DNA of 64,000 nucleotides from NCBI GenBank assembly GCA_023414355.1, contig JAEZOB010000009.1, positions 248,001 through 312,000 of the forward strand. The letters run 5' to 3'. This stretch comes from Bacillota bacterium. GTDB taxonomy: Bacteria > Bacillota > Clostridia > Lachnospirales > Lachnospiraceae. Of this stretch, positions 52,869 through 62,115 are shown piece after piece (positions within the stretch are counted from its first letter, which is position 1; each line of letters starts with the position of its first letter). The position numbers and the translations under genes are program-made. Under the pieces are notes generated by a model. The model did no database searches, had not been told where the DNA came from, and saw nothing but the letters and a program-made list of their open reading frames with translations.

Positions 52869-52895
52869 GACAATAAAGACATATAGCGGTAGAAT
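52867..52895 (+). promoter_or_regulatory. Sigma-A-type promoter of the MFS gene
   Basis: TTGACA at 52867 and TAGAAT at 52890 with a 17-bp spacer. The -35 overlaps the end of the terminator stem. Confidence 0.72.
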
Positions 52896-52931
52896 AAATT
52901 GCTAAATCGAAATAGCATTCTGAGGTGGAAG

Positions 52932-54104
52932 ATGAAGAATACAGAAGAACAAGTCTCTTTATGGAATAAATCCTATATTTTTTTAATTGTCACTAATTTA
53001 TTTACAGCAATGGGCTTTAATATGGTCTATGTCATGATTTCAAATTATGCGATGACAGTCCAGGCTTCATTGGCTATCGCGGGCTTGATCTCCGGAGTGT
53101 TTTCTATTGCTGCCCTGATTGTCCGTCCCTTTGCCGGAATGTCGGCAGACTTGCTGAATAAAAAGAATCTGTGTATCTTATCCAATATTATCATGGGATT
53201 ATCGGTTGTAGGCTATGGGTTCTCGGATCAGATTTCGATATTACTATTTTTTAGAATCCTTCACGGAATAGCGTTTGGACTCAATAGTACGACGAACATT
53301 GCCCTGGTGACAGAATACGTTCCCAAGGAGAGAATGGGAGAGGGCCTTGGCTATTATGGGATTGGACAGGTGATTGCACAGGTCATAGGGCCGAATTTGG
53401 GTCTGATCATTGTGGAAAGAATGGGATTTCAACCTTTATTTTTAATAACGGCCTCTTTTTCGTTTATTGCAGTGTTTATGCTCCTTTTTTTCTCATACCC
53501 AAAGCATACAAGAGGCAAGGACATGCCTCCTATGAAGTTGACACTTCATTCCTTTGTTGCAAAGGAGGTAATAGTATATACCATGGTCGGCGGGATGTTT
53601 TCCTTTAGTAATGGTATCGTCAATTCCTTTCTTATTTTGTTAGGAAAGGAACGGCAGATCGCAAATGTCGGTATCTTCTTCTCGGTAGGAGCTATTGTGC
53701 TCTTTGGGGTACGTTTATTGATAGGACGCTTGGTTGATAAAAAGGGACTCACGCTGATTGTGAATATCTCCTTATTGATCACGTCAATATCCATGGTGAT
53801 CATAGGAGCTGCTCCGGCCTTAAGCTGGTTGATTGTCGCCTCGGTCCTAAAAGCCTTGGGACAGGGAACCGGACAGATCTCTCTTCAGACCGAATGTGTC
53901 AAAAGGGTAGATCCGGGAAGGATTGGAGTGGCAATGAGCACATTTTACATAGGAGCAGATATCGGTCAGGGGCTTGGTCCGATATTTGGCGGAGAAATAT
54001 CAGATCGCTATAATTATTTGGTGATGTATTCTGTCTGTGCTGCTTTTCTTCTCTTTACCATGCTTATTTTTAACATATATCAAAAGCAAAAACGCCATAA
54101 CTAG
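52932..54104 (+). CDS. Major facilitator superfamily transporter
   Basis: 390 residues from ATG 52932, with GAGGTGG upstream. Twelve membrane helices are predicted, with the MFS loop 2-3 motif degenerate as PFAGMSADLLNKKNL and the matching motif in the second half as LIGRLVDKKGL. The sequence LVTEYVPKERMGEGLGYYG is typical of drug-efflux-like MFS proteins. Substrate unknown. The gene precedes a LacI regulator and an esterase and could export or import sugars or aromatics linked to them. Confidence 0.88.
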   Translation: MKNTEEQVSLWNKSYIFLIVTNLFTAMGFNMVYVMISNYAMTVQASLAIAGLISGVFSIAALIVRPFAGMSADLLNKKNLCILSNIIMGLSVVGYGFSDQISILLFFRILHGIAFGLNSTTNIALVTEYVPKERMGEGLGYYGIGQVIAQVIGPNLGLIIVERMGFQPLFLITASFSFIAVFMLLFFSYPKHTRGKDMPPMKLTLHSFVAKEVIVYTMVGGMFSFSNGIVNSFLILLGKERQIANVGIFFSVGAIVLFGVRLLIGRLVDKKGLTLIVNISLLITSISMVIIGAAPALSWLIVASVLKALGQGTGQISLQTECVKRVDPGRIGVAMSTFYIGADIGQGLGPIFGGEISDRYNYLVMYSVCAAFLLFTMLIFNIYQKQKRHN

Positions 54105-54205
54105 GGTAGCTATATTGAAAGGGATTCTCATTTTAGTATAATCTTTAATGTTATGTGCAGCCAATGAAACCTACTAACTTAAATTCTATCTGGGAGAGAT
54201 TGCCT

Positions 54206-55279
54206 ATGGGAAAGAATAAGAATATTGTTGCCGTGCAGATGAAAGAAATTGCTGAAAAGCTTGGTGTTTCTCCCGGAACAGTTTCTATCGTTTTAAATGA
54301 TCGCGGAGATCAGATGAGAATCTCACAGACGACCCAAAAACGTATTCGAGATATGGCAAAAGAAATGAATTACCAACCGAATATATATGCGCGAAGACTA
54401 AGAAAATCAGCAAATGAGGAAGCACCCTATATCATTGCGATTTTTTGGCGTGAAGAATACCTAGATGAGCTATTGGGACGCTTTTTGAAGGGATTATATC
54501 ATACAATCAAACAAAATAACTTAAATATAGAATTGGTATTACAGCCCTATGATTTCGGTAATCTGAAAAGATACAGGAATTCCATGAATAGTAATCATTT
54601 TAACGGAGCGATGATTGGGGGCTGTTCGAACGAAGATCAGCTGTTTCTGGAGCAGAATGAATTTGATATACCGGTGATATTAATAGGTCGGAGTACGGAG
54701 AAATATAATGGTGTGCTGATTGATTACTATACTACAGGTGAACTCTGCGTCAAGTTGTTTTATGAAAGACAGCATAAAATCGTTGGTTTGGTTGGATTAG
54801 CGAAGAAAGGGAAGTCGGTCCAGCTGATTGAACAAGCCTTTATAGAAGCCTGTAAGAAGAAAGGGCTTCGAATTGATACAGATGATATCACCTACTGCGA
54901 GAACCGAGACTTTGAAAGCGGATATCAGTCAACAATGAATATTTTATCAAAGGAGGTGAAACCGACGGCTCTGTTTGTTATGGACGGAAGAAATGTCGGA
55001 GGTGTACTTAAGGCATGCAAAATGGTCGGACTGAATGTTCCGAAGGACCTGGAGTTGTTGGTATTTGGTGAAAATGAATTTTTCGATTATTCGGAACCAC
55101 CACTTACCACCATACAACAGCCGATGGAACAGTTTGCGGAGATCTCGTTACATAGGATGTTGGTTCTGATAAAAGATAAAGCAGAGCTCCCGATAGTAAA
55201 GGAGTTGCAGCCGATCTTTCATTTCAGGGAAAGCTGCGGTGGCTTTAACGAAGGAATAAACGAAAGGGAAGGTAACTAA
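54206..55279 (+). CDS. LacI/GalR-family transcriptional regulator
   Basis: 357 residues from ATG 54206 (GGGAGAG upstream; ATG 54155 lacks a site). N-terminal helix-turn-helix MKEIAEKLGVSPGTVSIVLN and hinge YQPNIYARRLRK, then a periplasmic-binding-type effector domain (GAMIGGCSNEDQLFLEQ, VILIGRSTEKYNGVLIDYY, TALFVMDGRNVGGVLKACK). It overlaps nothing but stops one base before the esterase ATG region, so the two form an operon. It probably senses a sugar or oligosaccharide and controls the esterase and perhaps the GH16 gene. Confidence 0.9.
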   Translation: MGKNKNIVAVQMKEIAEKLGVSPGTVSIVLNDRGDQMRISQTTQKRIRDMAKEMNYQPNIYARRLRKSANEEAPYIIAIFWREEYLDELLGRFLKGLYHTIKQNNLNIELVLQPYDFGNLKRYRNSMNSNHFNGAMIGGCSNEDQLFLEQNEFDIPVILIGRSTEKYNGVLIDYYTTGELCVKLFYERQHKIVGLVGLAKKGKSVQLIEQAFIEACKKKGLRIDTDDITYCENRDFESGYQSTMNILSKEVKPTALFVMDGRNVGGVLKACKMVGLNVPKDLELLVFGENEFFDYSEPPLTTIQQPMEQFAEISLHRMLVLIKDKAELPIVKELQPIFHFRESCGGFNEGINEREGN

Positions 55280-55280
55280 T

Positions 55281-56924
55281 ATGGACAGAATATTTGCTTA
55301 TTATGGCTCACCCGTAATTGACGGACAGGTTGATGAGGTGTGGAGCAAAGCACCGGCTGTTTACCCCAATATCATTTCCGGGACTACTGATACCTCAGCT
55401 ACTCTTAGGGTCTTATGGGATGTGAACGCACTGTATATTCTTGCAGAGGTGAAGGACAATGATCTATCTGTAAAATCAGATAATTTTCCCATGCAGGATT
55501 CTTTGGAAATATTCATGGATGAGAATAATGATAAAGCAAAGGATTATGGTGTGAATGACGTACACTTCCGTGTGAATTATGAGAACTTTCAATCTGTAGA
55601 CATCGGAAATCCGCTGCGCTTCTATACCGGCACGAGTAAGACGGAAGAAGGCTATGTCATTGAAGCCAGAATTGCATTCAGAGCTAAACCTTCCAACGGA
55701 AAGGTGCTTGGATTGGAATTACAGGTCAATGATGCGAAGGGGACTGATCGAGTAGGTGCGATTAATCTCTTTGATTCTACCGGCAGTGCCTGGCTTGATA
55801 CCAGTAAATTTGGCGAAATTATATTAATGGGCATGGCGGAGGATACGGAAAACTTAAATCCCTATGATCTCCTTGCTTTGATAAACAGTACACAGAAGAT
55901 TAAGTATTTACGTTATCAAAACCCTTGGATCGTAACAGATGCTGTAGCAGCTGCACAGACTGTTCTCTCCGAGCCTCAAGCTACTCAGATGCAGATCAAT
56001 GAGCAATATAACAAATTAAAGGAGGCCATGAACAGGTTGGTCCTGACTAAGGAGGCGGCAAACGAAAAGGAATTCAGGGCAGTCCCGGAGGAATACAGAG
56101 CACAAAGTAAGAAGGCGGGTACGGTAGAAACGTTGGATTACCTAGCAGCTAATCTGACTAATTCAACAGATCGGAAGAGGCTGAATGTCTACCTTCCTTA
56201 TGGCTACGATGCTGCTGATACGAATCAGAGATACAATGTGCTCTATCTGATGCATGGAGGCGGAGAGAATGAGAATCTCATCTTTGGCGGACCCGGTCAG
56301 AGCAAGGAGCTGAAAAGGATCCTTGATCATATGATTGAGCGGGGAGATATCGAGCCTCTCATCGTCGTCACACCCACCTTTTATGGCGGAAAAAATGACG
56401 TTGCGTTTTTTTCGGAGGAATTGCTTAACAGCATCATACCTTTCGTTGAAACGAAGTATCACACCTACCTGACTTCTACAGATTTAAAGGATATCAAGGC
56501 TTCAAGAGAGCATCGGGCGTTTGGTGGATTTTCCATGGGATCAGTCACAACCTGGTATACTTTTATTCATTGTCTGGATTACATAAAATACTATATGCCG
56601 TTAAGCGGTGACTGTTGGGTGAAAGGCATAAAGGGTGGTGGAACCCACCCGGTTGAAACTGCAGAATATCTGGCAACTGTAGCAAAAGCATCAGGGTACC
56701 ATCCGCAGGAGTATTATCTGTTCTGTGCTACAGGTACTTTGGATATCGCTTATCCCAATTTGAGGCCCCAGATTGAAGAGATGAAGAAGTATCAGGATTA
56801 TTTTCACTATTCCTCATTTAGGAGAAAAGGCAACTTCTATTTTCTTGAATGTGATGGCGGCACCCATGCCTGGAACTGGGTTAACCAATATATTTACGAT
56901 ATATTACCGGATTTATTCCGGTAA
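55281..56924 (+). CDS. CBM9-like domain fused to a CE1 feruloyl-esterase-like domain
   Basis: 547 residues with no signal peptide. Residues 1-180 form a CBM9/DOMON-like carbohydrate-binding domain (SPVIDGQVDEVWSKA, LRVLWDVNALYILAEV, DSLEIFMDENND). Residues ~190-255 look like a helical linker of FIVAR type. Residues ~280-547 form an alpha/beta-hydrolase of the XynY/esterase-D type with HGGGENENLIFGG, nucleophile Ser in FGGFSMGSV and His in GGTHAWNW. Such domains release ferulic or acetyl groups from xylan. Finding a binding module on an apparently cytoplasmic enzyme is odd; an upstream signal was not seen. Operon partner of the LacI regulator. Confidence 0.85.
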   Translation: MDRIFAYYGSPVIDGQVDEVWSKAPAVYPNIISGTTDTSATLRVLWDVNALYILAEVKDNDLSVKSDNFPMQDSLEIFMDENNDKAKDYGVNDVHFRVNYENFQSVDIGNPLRFYTGTSKTEEGYVIEARIAFRAKPSNGKVLGLELQVNDAKGTDRVGAINLFDSTGSAWLDTSKFGEIILMGMAEDTENLNPYDLLALINSTQKIKYLRYQNPWIVTDAVAAAQTVLSEPQATQMQINEQYNKLKEAMNRLVLTKEAANEKEFRAVPEEYRAQSKKAGTVETLDYLAANLTNSTDRKRLNVYLPYGYDAADTNQRYNVLYLMHGGGENENLIFGGPGQSKELKRILDHMIERGDIEPLIVVTPTFYGGKNDVAFFSEELLNSIIPFVETKYHTYLTSTDLKDIKASREHRAFGGFSMGSVTTWYTFIHCLDYIKYYMPLSGDCWVKGIKGGGTHPVETAEYLATVAKASGYHPQEYYLFCATGTLDIAYPNLRPQIEEMKKYQDYFHYSSFRRKGNFYFLECDGGTHAWNWVNQYIYDILPDLFR

Positions 56925-57084
56925 GAGTCAGAGGTTTTGTTCTTCAGTTAATCGGTGTATTATTACAACGTTTCATCGCTTTGAACAGTTCATACCAAAT
57001 TTGTGATAAAAATAATATGATTATGATATTATTCAGTGGGATGAAATGATACCTTTTTCTTATCAACCAAGAGGAGGGTATATG

Positions 57085-59421
57085 ATGAAAAAGAAATTAT
57101 CAAAAGTACTAGCCATACTGTTAACTACTGTATTGGTGGCAAATCTAAACGGTAACTGGTATATGGCACAGGAGGCTAAGGCTGCTGAAAAAGCTAGTAA
57201 ATCCGAAGGGTATCATTTACTTTGGAGTGATGATTTTAATGGTAAAACCCTGGACAGAACCAAATGGAACTATGAACTTCACGAGCCCGGCTGGGTAAAT
57301 AACGAGCTGCAACGCTATACTAATTCAACCGAGAATACTTATATCGCAGACGGTAATCTGGTGATTCAGCCAATCAAAACGGTGGATAAGAAGACAGGGG
57401 ATGCATCGTATACCTCGGGAAGAGTAACGACCCAGAATAAAGTGGATTTTAAATATGGCAAGGTAGAAGTCAGAGCGAAGCTGCCGAAGGGACAGGGCAT
57501 CTGGCCTGCCATCTGGATGATGCCTACAGATGACAGCCTGTATGGTGGCTGGCCGAAGTGCGGCGAGATCGACATCATGGAATTGTTGGGTAATAATCCC
57601 AGTAAAGTATATCAGACACTTCACTATGCAAAAAGTAGTACTGATATACAGAGTCAGGGAACTATAACCCTGTCAAAGGGAGATTTCTCAAGTGATTATC
57701 ATGTTTTTTCCGTGGAATGGAACCCGGATAGTATCAGCTTCTTTGTAGATGGTCAATTAACAAAAACTGTGAATAAATGGTATACCGGTACGGAAGGGAT
57801 CGGAGTGATTACATATCCGGCTCCGTTTGACCAGAACTTCTATGTTATCCTAAACGTAGCAGTCGGAGGAATTTGGCCGGGAAATCCTGATGCAACAACT
57901 GATTTTTCAAAAGCAAAAATGCTGGTGGATTACGTAAAGGTCTATCAGAAGGCATCCTATCATGAGGATGTTGCTATGCCGGAGACGAGTGTTGCTTTAA
58001 GAGATCCGGATGCTAAGGGGAATTATGTGAACAATGGAGATTTCTCTGAAGCAGAAGCTTTAAATGATACCACAGGCTGGTTTTTAAATACAATGAACGG
58101 CGGAGAAGCTACGGCAGCAATTGCTAAGAATACGTTCACGATCACACCGAAAAAAGAAGGTACGGTGGATTATTCAATTCAGGCAATGCAGGCAGGTATC
58201 CCACTTGCAAAAGGCGGACAGTACCGGATCAGCTTTGATGCGAAGGCAGAGGCTGAGAGATCTGTAGTGTTAAGATTGGACGGACCGAACTATAATTATG
58301 CAAAGTATATGGATGATAAGACAGTTAGTCTGACCACAGCTTACAAGACCTATACCTATGACTTTACCATGGCGGCAGAGTCTGATGAAAATGGACGGTT
58401 GGAATTTAATCTTGGAGAGCAGAAATCAACCAATCCGATTGCTGCTGTTTCAGTCAAGAACGTAAAGCTTGTTAAACTTGGACAATCAAAGGATGTAACG
58501 AAAGAAGTAAAAACCGTACTGGTAGATGGGAATTATGTTTATAATGGTACCTTCGATCAGGGTGCAAAGCGTCTGGGCTACTGGGAGGTCCGTGCAAATA
58601 AGGTCAAGGCGTCAGTTGGTGTTACGAATGATAACTATGTGCGTAAGTTAAAGGTGGATGTTCCGGCTGCTTCTAAAAAAGCAGAGGATGTCTCAGTGAG
58701 CCAAAAAGGAATAGCTTTAAAGGCAGATACGACCTATATGCTTAGCTTCCAGGCAAAAGCGGCAAAAGCGAGAAGCATTCAGGCATTTGTCGCCGGAAAG
58801 ACCTTTAAGGTGAATTTAACTGAAAAGGATAAGACTTTTAAGTATGAATTTACGACACAGGCAGGATTAAAAGCCAATACAGCTGAGCTTAACTTCCTGT
58901 TGGGTAAACAAGGTACTGTAATCATTGATAATGTCCGCATTGATAAGGTTTTAAAAGCCGGTTCTGATATGCTCCAGAATGGAGATTTTGCAGATGGAAT
59001 GATGAGCTGGGCACCTTATGTTGATACAACAGCAGCTGCAACCTATGCTACTGCCAATAACAAAATGAAGTTCGATATCACAAATGCAGGAGCTCAGAAC
59101 TGGCATATTCAGTTAAAACAGAGCGGACTTAATCTTGAAAAAGGGAAGAGCTATCAGGTTAAGGCTACCTTTACATCAAGTGCATCCCGCAATGTTGAGC
59201 TTGCTCTCATGGGAAATGCTACGATGAATTATGCTTATTACGGGGGTACTGCGGTTGCCCTGACAGCCGGCAAGGAGTTTGATTATGTCGGTACCTTTAA
59301 GATGGATAAAGATAGTGATAAGAACGCTGATTTGGTATTTTCCTTCGGTAAGGTCGGCGAAGGAACGACACCGGCCGGTAGTGTTGAATTATCGAAGGTA
59401 AGTATAACAATTGTAGAATAA
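57085..59421 (+). CDS. Secreted GH16 beta-glucanase with CBM4/9-type modules
   Basis: About 779 residues from the second of two adjacent ATGs (57082/57085), after GGAGG. Signal peptide MKKKLSKVLAILLTTVLVAN. The GH16 domain spans ~45-300, with WSDDFNG at its start and catalytic GEIDIMELLG (Glu-X-Asp-X-X-Glu). It is followed by three ~140-residue carbohydrate-binding-like units (each starting YVNNGDFSEAE, YVYNGTFDQGA or MLQNGDFADGM). The enzyme should cleave beta-1,3 or mixed beta-1,3-1,4-glucans outside the cell, matching the esterase upstream for plant-cell-wall use. Confidence 0.93.
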   Translation: MKKKLSKVLAILLTTVLVANLNGNWYMAQEAKAAEKASKSEGYHLLWSDDFNGKTLDRTKWNYELHEPGWVNNELQRYTNSTENTYIADGNLVIQPIKTVDKKTGDASYTSGRVTTQNKVDFKYGKVEVRAKLPKGQGIWPAIWMMPTDDSLYGGWPKCGEIDIMELLGNNPSKVYQTLHYAKSSTDIQSQGTITLSKGDFSSDYHVFSVEWNPDSISFFVDGQLTKTVNKWYTGTEGIGVITYPAPFDQNFYVILNVAVGGIWPGNPDATTDFSKAKMLVDYVKVYQKASYHEDVAMPETSVALRDPDAKGNYVNNGDFSEAEALNDTTGWFLNTMNGGEATAAIAKNTFTITPKKEGTVDYSIQAMQAGIPLAKGGQYRISFDAKAEAERSVVLRLDGPNYNYAKYMDDKTVSLTTAYKTYTYDFTMAAESDENGRLEFNLGEQKSTNPIAAVSVKNVKLVKLGQSKDVTKEVKTVLVDGNYVYNGTFDQGAKRLGYWEVRANKVKASVGVTNDNYVRKLKVDVPAASKKAEDVSVSQKGIALKADTTYMLSFQAKAAKARSIQAFVAGKTFKVNLTEKDKTFKYEFTTQAGLKANTAELNFLLGKQGTVIIDNVRIDKVLKAGSDMLQNGDFADGMMSWAPYVDTTAAATYATANNKMKFDITNAGAQNWHIQLKQSGLNLEKGKSYQVKATFTSSASRNVELALMGNATMNYAYYGGTAVALTAGKEFDYVGTFKMDKDSDKNADLVFSFGKVGEGTTPAGSVELSKVSITIVE

Positions 59422-59433
59422 GTAAAACATGCA

Positions 59434-59570
59434 TTAGAGATTGTAAAAGTTAAATAGAGTTTGTAAAGCGTAAAGAGTTTATATAGCGTATTGAGCTTAT
59501 AAAATGTAATAGAGTTTGTAAAGCGAAATAGAGTTTGTTATGTGAAATAGTAATTGCTAATGTGAAATAG
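59434..59570 (+). repeat. Degenerate ~20-bp tandem repeats
   Basis: About seven imperfect units around TAGAGTTTGTAAAGCGAAA, all in the 3' flank of the glucanase gene. No open frame or conserved stem is seen in them. Confidence 0.6.
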
Positions 59571-59610
59571 TGCCAAGAAAGGGTTAGTATGTTCTCTTTC
59601 TTGGCACTAC
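59568..59610. terminator. Bidirectional terminator between GH16 and AraC genes
   Basis: TAGTGCCAAGAAAG / CTTTCTTGGCACTA with a 14-base loop; T-rich on the plus side and lying between convergent genes. Confidence 0.82.
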
Positions 59611-59647
59611 TTATTTTACTTACATAGCTTAGGCATCTGATGTGATC

Positions 59648-60403
59648 TTAGCGAGCTTTTGACATCCAGCTTTTTCTATAATAGAGATCGCGATATTTTT
59701 TGGGTGATAAGCCGACTTGTTTCTCAAAAGCCTGTGTAAAGTGGCTCTGAGAGGAGAAAGAAAAATAATTCGCAATATCGGCAATATCATAATCGGAGAA
59801 TTTTAGCATGTTCTCAGCTCGTTCTATTTTCTTCTTGCGAATATAATCACTGATCGTGATACCAACCTCTGAAACAAATAATTTGGATAAGTAACTTTCT
59901 GATAGATCTAGTTGTTCTGCTAATTCTTTCAGTGTAACACGACTATGAATATGGTTATAGATGTAATCAATACAAAGTACAATATGTTTCGAATGAACTT
60001 TATTCTTGCGTAACTGCTGCATTTTCCTGGTAAAGTCAGAACACATAATCTGATGAATATCTGATATCTCTTCCTTGCTTTGACATTTGTCCGCTTTCTG
60101 AATATAAAAATCGCTCAGTCCGTAGGCTTTCTCAGCTTCCATCCCCCCATCAATACATGTTCGGGTAATCATAGCAGCTGTAATTACAAAGTGATATTTT
60201 AAGTTTTGTAAAGGATTTTCTGATAAGCGCCCCATTCCCTCCGGATTTATAAAGACATGCCTTAAGCAATTGTTTGTTACAAAATCAATATCCCCGTTTT
60301 TTACTGCATTATAAAATAGCAGTTCATCCTCCGGAGGACGATGGGCGATAGTCACTTCTCGCTGTATTAACTCAGCACTATTCCATTCTTTATCATAGTT
60401 CAT
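59648..60403 (-). CDS. AraC-family transcriptional regulator
   Basis: 251 residues. Two helix-turn-helix motifs at the C-terminus: VTLKELAEQLDLSESYLSKLF and DIADIANYFSFSSQSHFTQAF, followed by GLSPKKYRDLYY. The N-terminal ~145 residues are a helical sensing region without a recognised fold (RPPEDELLFYNAVKNGDID). It is convergent with the glucanase and divergent from the peptide cluster at 60699, separated by ~295 bp. It could control either; the divergent arrangement favours the peptide cluster. Confidence 0.9.
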   Translation of the reverse strand: MNYDKEWNSAELIQREVTIAHRPPEDELLFYNAVKNGDIDFVTNNCLRHVFINPEGMGRLSENPLQNLKYHFVITAAMITRTCIDGGMEAEKAYGLSDFYIQKADKCQSKEEISDIHQIMCSDFTRKMQQLRKNKVHSKHIVLCIDYIYNHIHSRVTLKELAEQLDLSESYLSKLFVSEVGITISDYIRKKKIERAENMLKFSDYDIADIANYFSFSSQSHFTQAFEKQVGLSPKKYRDLYYRKSWMSKAR

Positions 60404-60590
60404 TCAGGTGTCCCCCATAACAAGAATTCTTTATTACATAACCCTCCGTTTACATTATAAACTACTCCTGATCAATCAGAAAATGTTTGTAATAATAAAA
60501 TGTTAACATGGAAAAAGTGATTAATCAATATATTGTGGACAATGCATGAAAATAGAATCAGTCTGGTAAGAGAGTGAGTAGAAATAGTGA

Positions 60591-60619
60591 TTGACTGAGT
60601 CTGTGCACGATGGTATGAT
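60591..60619 (+). promoter_or_regulatory. Sigma-A-type promoter of the CXXX-repeat peptide cluster
   Basis: TTGACT (60591) and TATGAT (60614) with an exact 17-bp spacer, 80 bp before the methyltransferase ATG. The rest of the 60.40-60.70 kb gap shows no gene. Confidence 0.72.
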
Positions 60620-60698
60620 TGAACTGGAAATTAATTACAATTTTGTTTTGCGATAATATGACTATGGGGATAGATTTATTTCGCTATTAGGAGGAAGG

Positions 60699-61541
60699 AT
60701 GACGATAGAGTTTGAGTATATGACGAACAATAGTAATGATAAGCAGCTTCCCAAATTTAAGGCTACCGGATCGGATACAATGAAACGATGGCTGGAGATG
60801 AAGTATCTCGATGATTTATCCGATATCAGACCGGAGCAATATGGTTACTACAAATACTACGTTCATCATTTTGTCGATACCTTTTTCACCAGGGAGAAAA
60901 TTAATGGGAAGAAGCTTTTAGATTTTGGTTGTGGACCTGGTTTTTATTCGGCTCTTCTGGCAGAACGCGGTGCAGACATTACCGGAATTGATCAAAACGA
61001 GTTCCTGATAAGTAAGGCAAATGATTTGAAGGCTAGTCGTTCTCTGAGTAACATCGAATTTGTATGCGGGGATTTTGCTTCAGCCTCCCTAAAGTGGCCC
61101 TATGGGTCCTTTGACTACATAATAGCAATTGATGTCATCGTAAGCTTTGATTGCATGCGACCAAAGCATGCCCATTCTGAAGTGGTTCGGGCATTCCGAA
61201 GCGTGAGAAGATTACTGAAGGATCAAGGCAGGTTTTACATCATTGAGAGCCATCCGTTCTTTGGGAGGGCACTCCGTGAGAGTCTCTCGGATACCGGTGA
61301 GAAGTTATTAATTCGTGAGGCACATTATAAATTTGAATATAAACCTGAGGAGGAAGAGAATCATTGGTTTACTCTTGATGAACTAACAAGAGCAAGCAAT
61401 GAAAGCGGACTTGCCATAGCTCGTATCTACGAGCCTGATCCCAGCCCGATACTTAGTCAGGCTGATCTCCAGAGATATGAGTTCTGCCTTCGTTATCCAA
61501 GGCTGATTGTGTATGAACTATGCAAGATGATGGGGGTTTAG
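60699..61541 (+). CDS. Class I SAM-dependent methyltransferase
   Basis: 280 residues with AGGAGGAAGG just upstream. The Rossmann motif I is LLDFGCGPGFYSALL, followed by GADITGIDQNE (acidic loop) and FDYIIAIDVIVSF. It starts the operon; the precursor gene begins 54 bp later. In this context it could methylate the peptide or its modified residues, but similar enzymes methylate small molecules, so this remains inference. The N-terminal ~65 residues (KRWLEMKYLDDLSDIRPEQY) form a helical cap. Confidence 0.85.
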   Translation: MTIEFEYMTNNSNDKQLPKFKATGSDTMKRWLEMKYLDDLSDIRPEQYGYYKYYVHHFVDTFFTREKINGKKLLDFGCGPGFYSALLAERGADITGIDQNEFLISKANDLKASRSLSNIEFVCGDFASASLKWPYGSFDYIIAIDVIVSFDCMRPKHAHSEVVRAFRSVRRLLKDQGRFYIIESHPFFGRALRESLSDTGEKLLIREAHYKFEYKPEEEENHWFTLDELTRASNESGLAIARIYEPDPSPILSQADLQRYEFCLRYPRLIVYELCKMMGV

Positions 61542-61595
61542 ATACTGTTATGAGCAATGAGGTGTTCCAGATTATATTTCAAAAGGAGGAATGTT

Positions 61596-62087
61596 ATGGA
61601 GTCGAAAGAATCGAAACGGAAGAAGCTGTTTAAAAAGGCGGATAAAATTCCTGCTAAGGACTTCATTGGCCGGGAGCCGTCCGAAATCGATCGAAGAGAG
61701 GTAGCAGAGCATATCCATTTACCCGGGGGACCGGGAAAAGCCTTCTGTCGTACACCCGATGATATGTTAGGTAATGTTGCAAGTAACTGTATTACCAACT
61801 GCCATAGTGACTGTGGAAGCAACTGCCATAGCGATTGTGGGTCCAATTGTCACAGTGATTGCGGATCGAACTGTCACAGCGATTGTGGGTCGAACTGCCA
61901 CAGTGATTGTGGATCGAACTGCCATAGTGACTGCGGCACCAATTGTGCTGTGTGCCCCAGCGAGAGATTGGATAATCTCTATGACCGACTTGATCGAATC
62001 GAATCATTGGTTGATGTAAGGTTTGGAGATGTTGAAAAGATATTAGAGCGTATTTCGATCAATATGAAGAATAAAGTGAACGAGTAA
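61596..62087 (+). CDS. Cysteine-rich repeat RiPP precursor (CXXX-repeat type)
   Basis: 163 residues from ATG 61596 (AAAGGAGG eight bases upstream). Residues 1-64 are a charged leader (DKIPAKDFIGREPSEIDRRE, LPGGPGKAFCRTPDD). Residues 65-117 hold 14 cysteines exactly four apart, mostly as six copies of the octamer NCHSDCGS, so each Cys is followed by Asn or Asp at +3. One more Cys closes the array at 120. Residues 121-163 form an amphipathic helical tail (DNLYDRLDRIESLVDVRF). It is not a metallothionein-like stray frame: ribosome binding site, leader and the adjacent radical SAM maturase support a modified peptide. Thioether links from Cys to the Asn/Asp are a possibility. Confidence 0.88.
   Translation: MESKESKRKKLFKKADKIPAKDFIGREPSEIDRREVAEHIHLPGGPGKAFCRTPDDMLGNVASNCITNCHSDCGSNCHSDCGSNCHSDCGSNCHSDCGSNCHSDCGSNCHSDCGTNCAVCPSERLDNLYDRLDRIESLVDVRFGDVEKILERISINMKNKVNE
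61788..61948 (+). repeat. 24-bp tandem repeats encoding the Cys octamers
   Basis: Six to seven in-frame 24-bp units. Synonymous changes between them (CAT/CAC, AGT/AGC/TCG, TGC/TGT) show that the peptide rather than the DNA is under selection. Not a CRISPR: there are no spacers. Confidence 0.9.
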
Positions 62088-62115
62088 CCAATTGGCGAAC
62101 TGAAAGAGGAGAATA

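Noticed and set aside
61788..61948. Short tandem repeats resembling a CRISPR array
   Set aside because: The 24-bp units are contiguous, in frame, without spacers, and encode the cysteine octamers.
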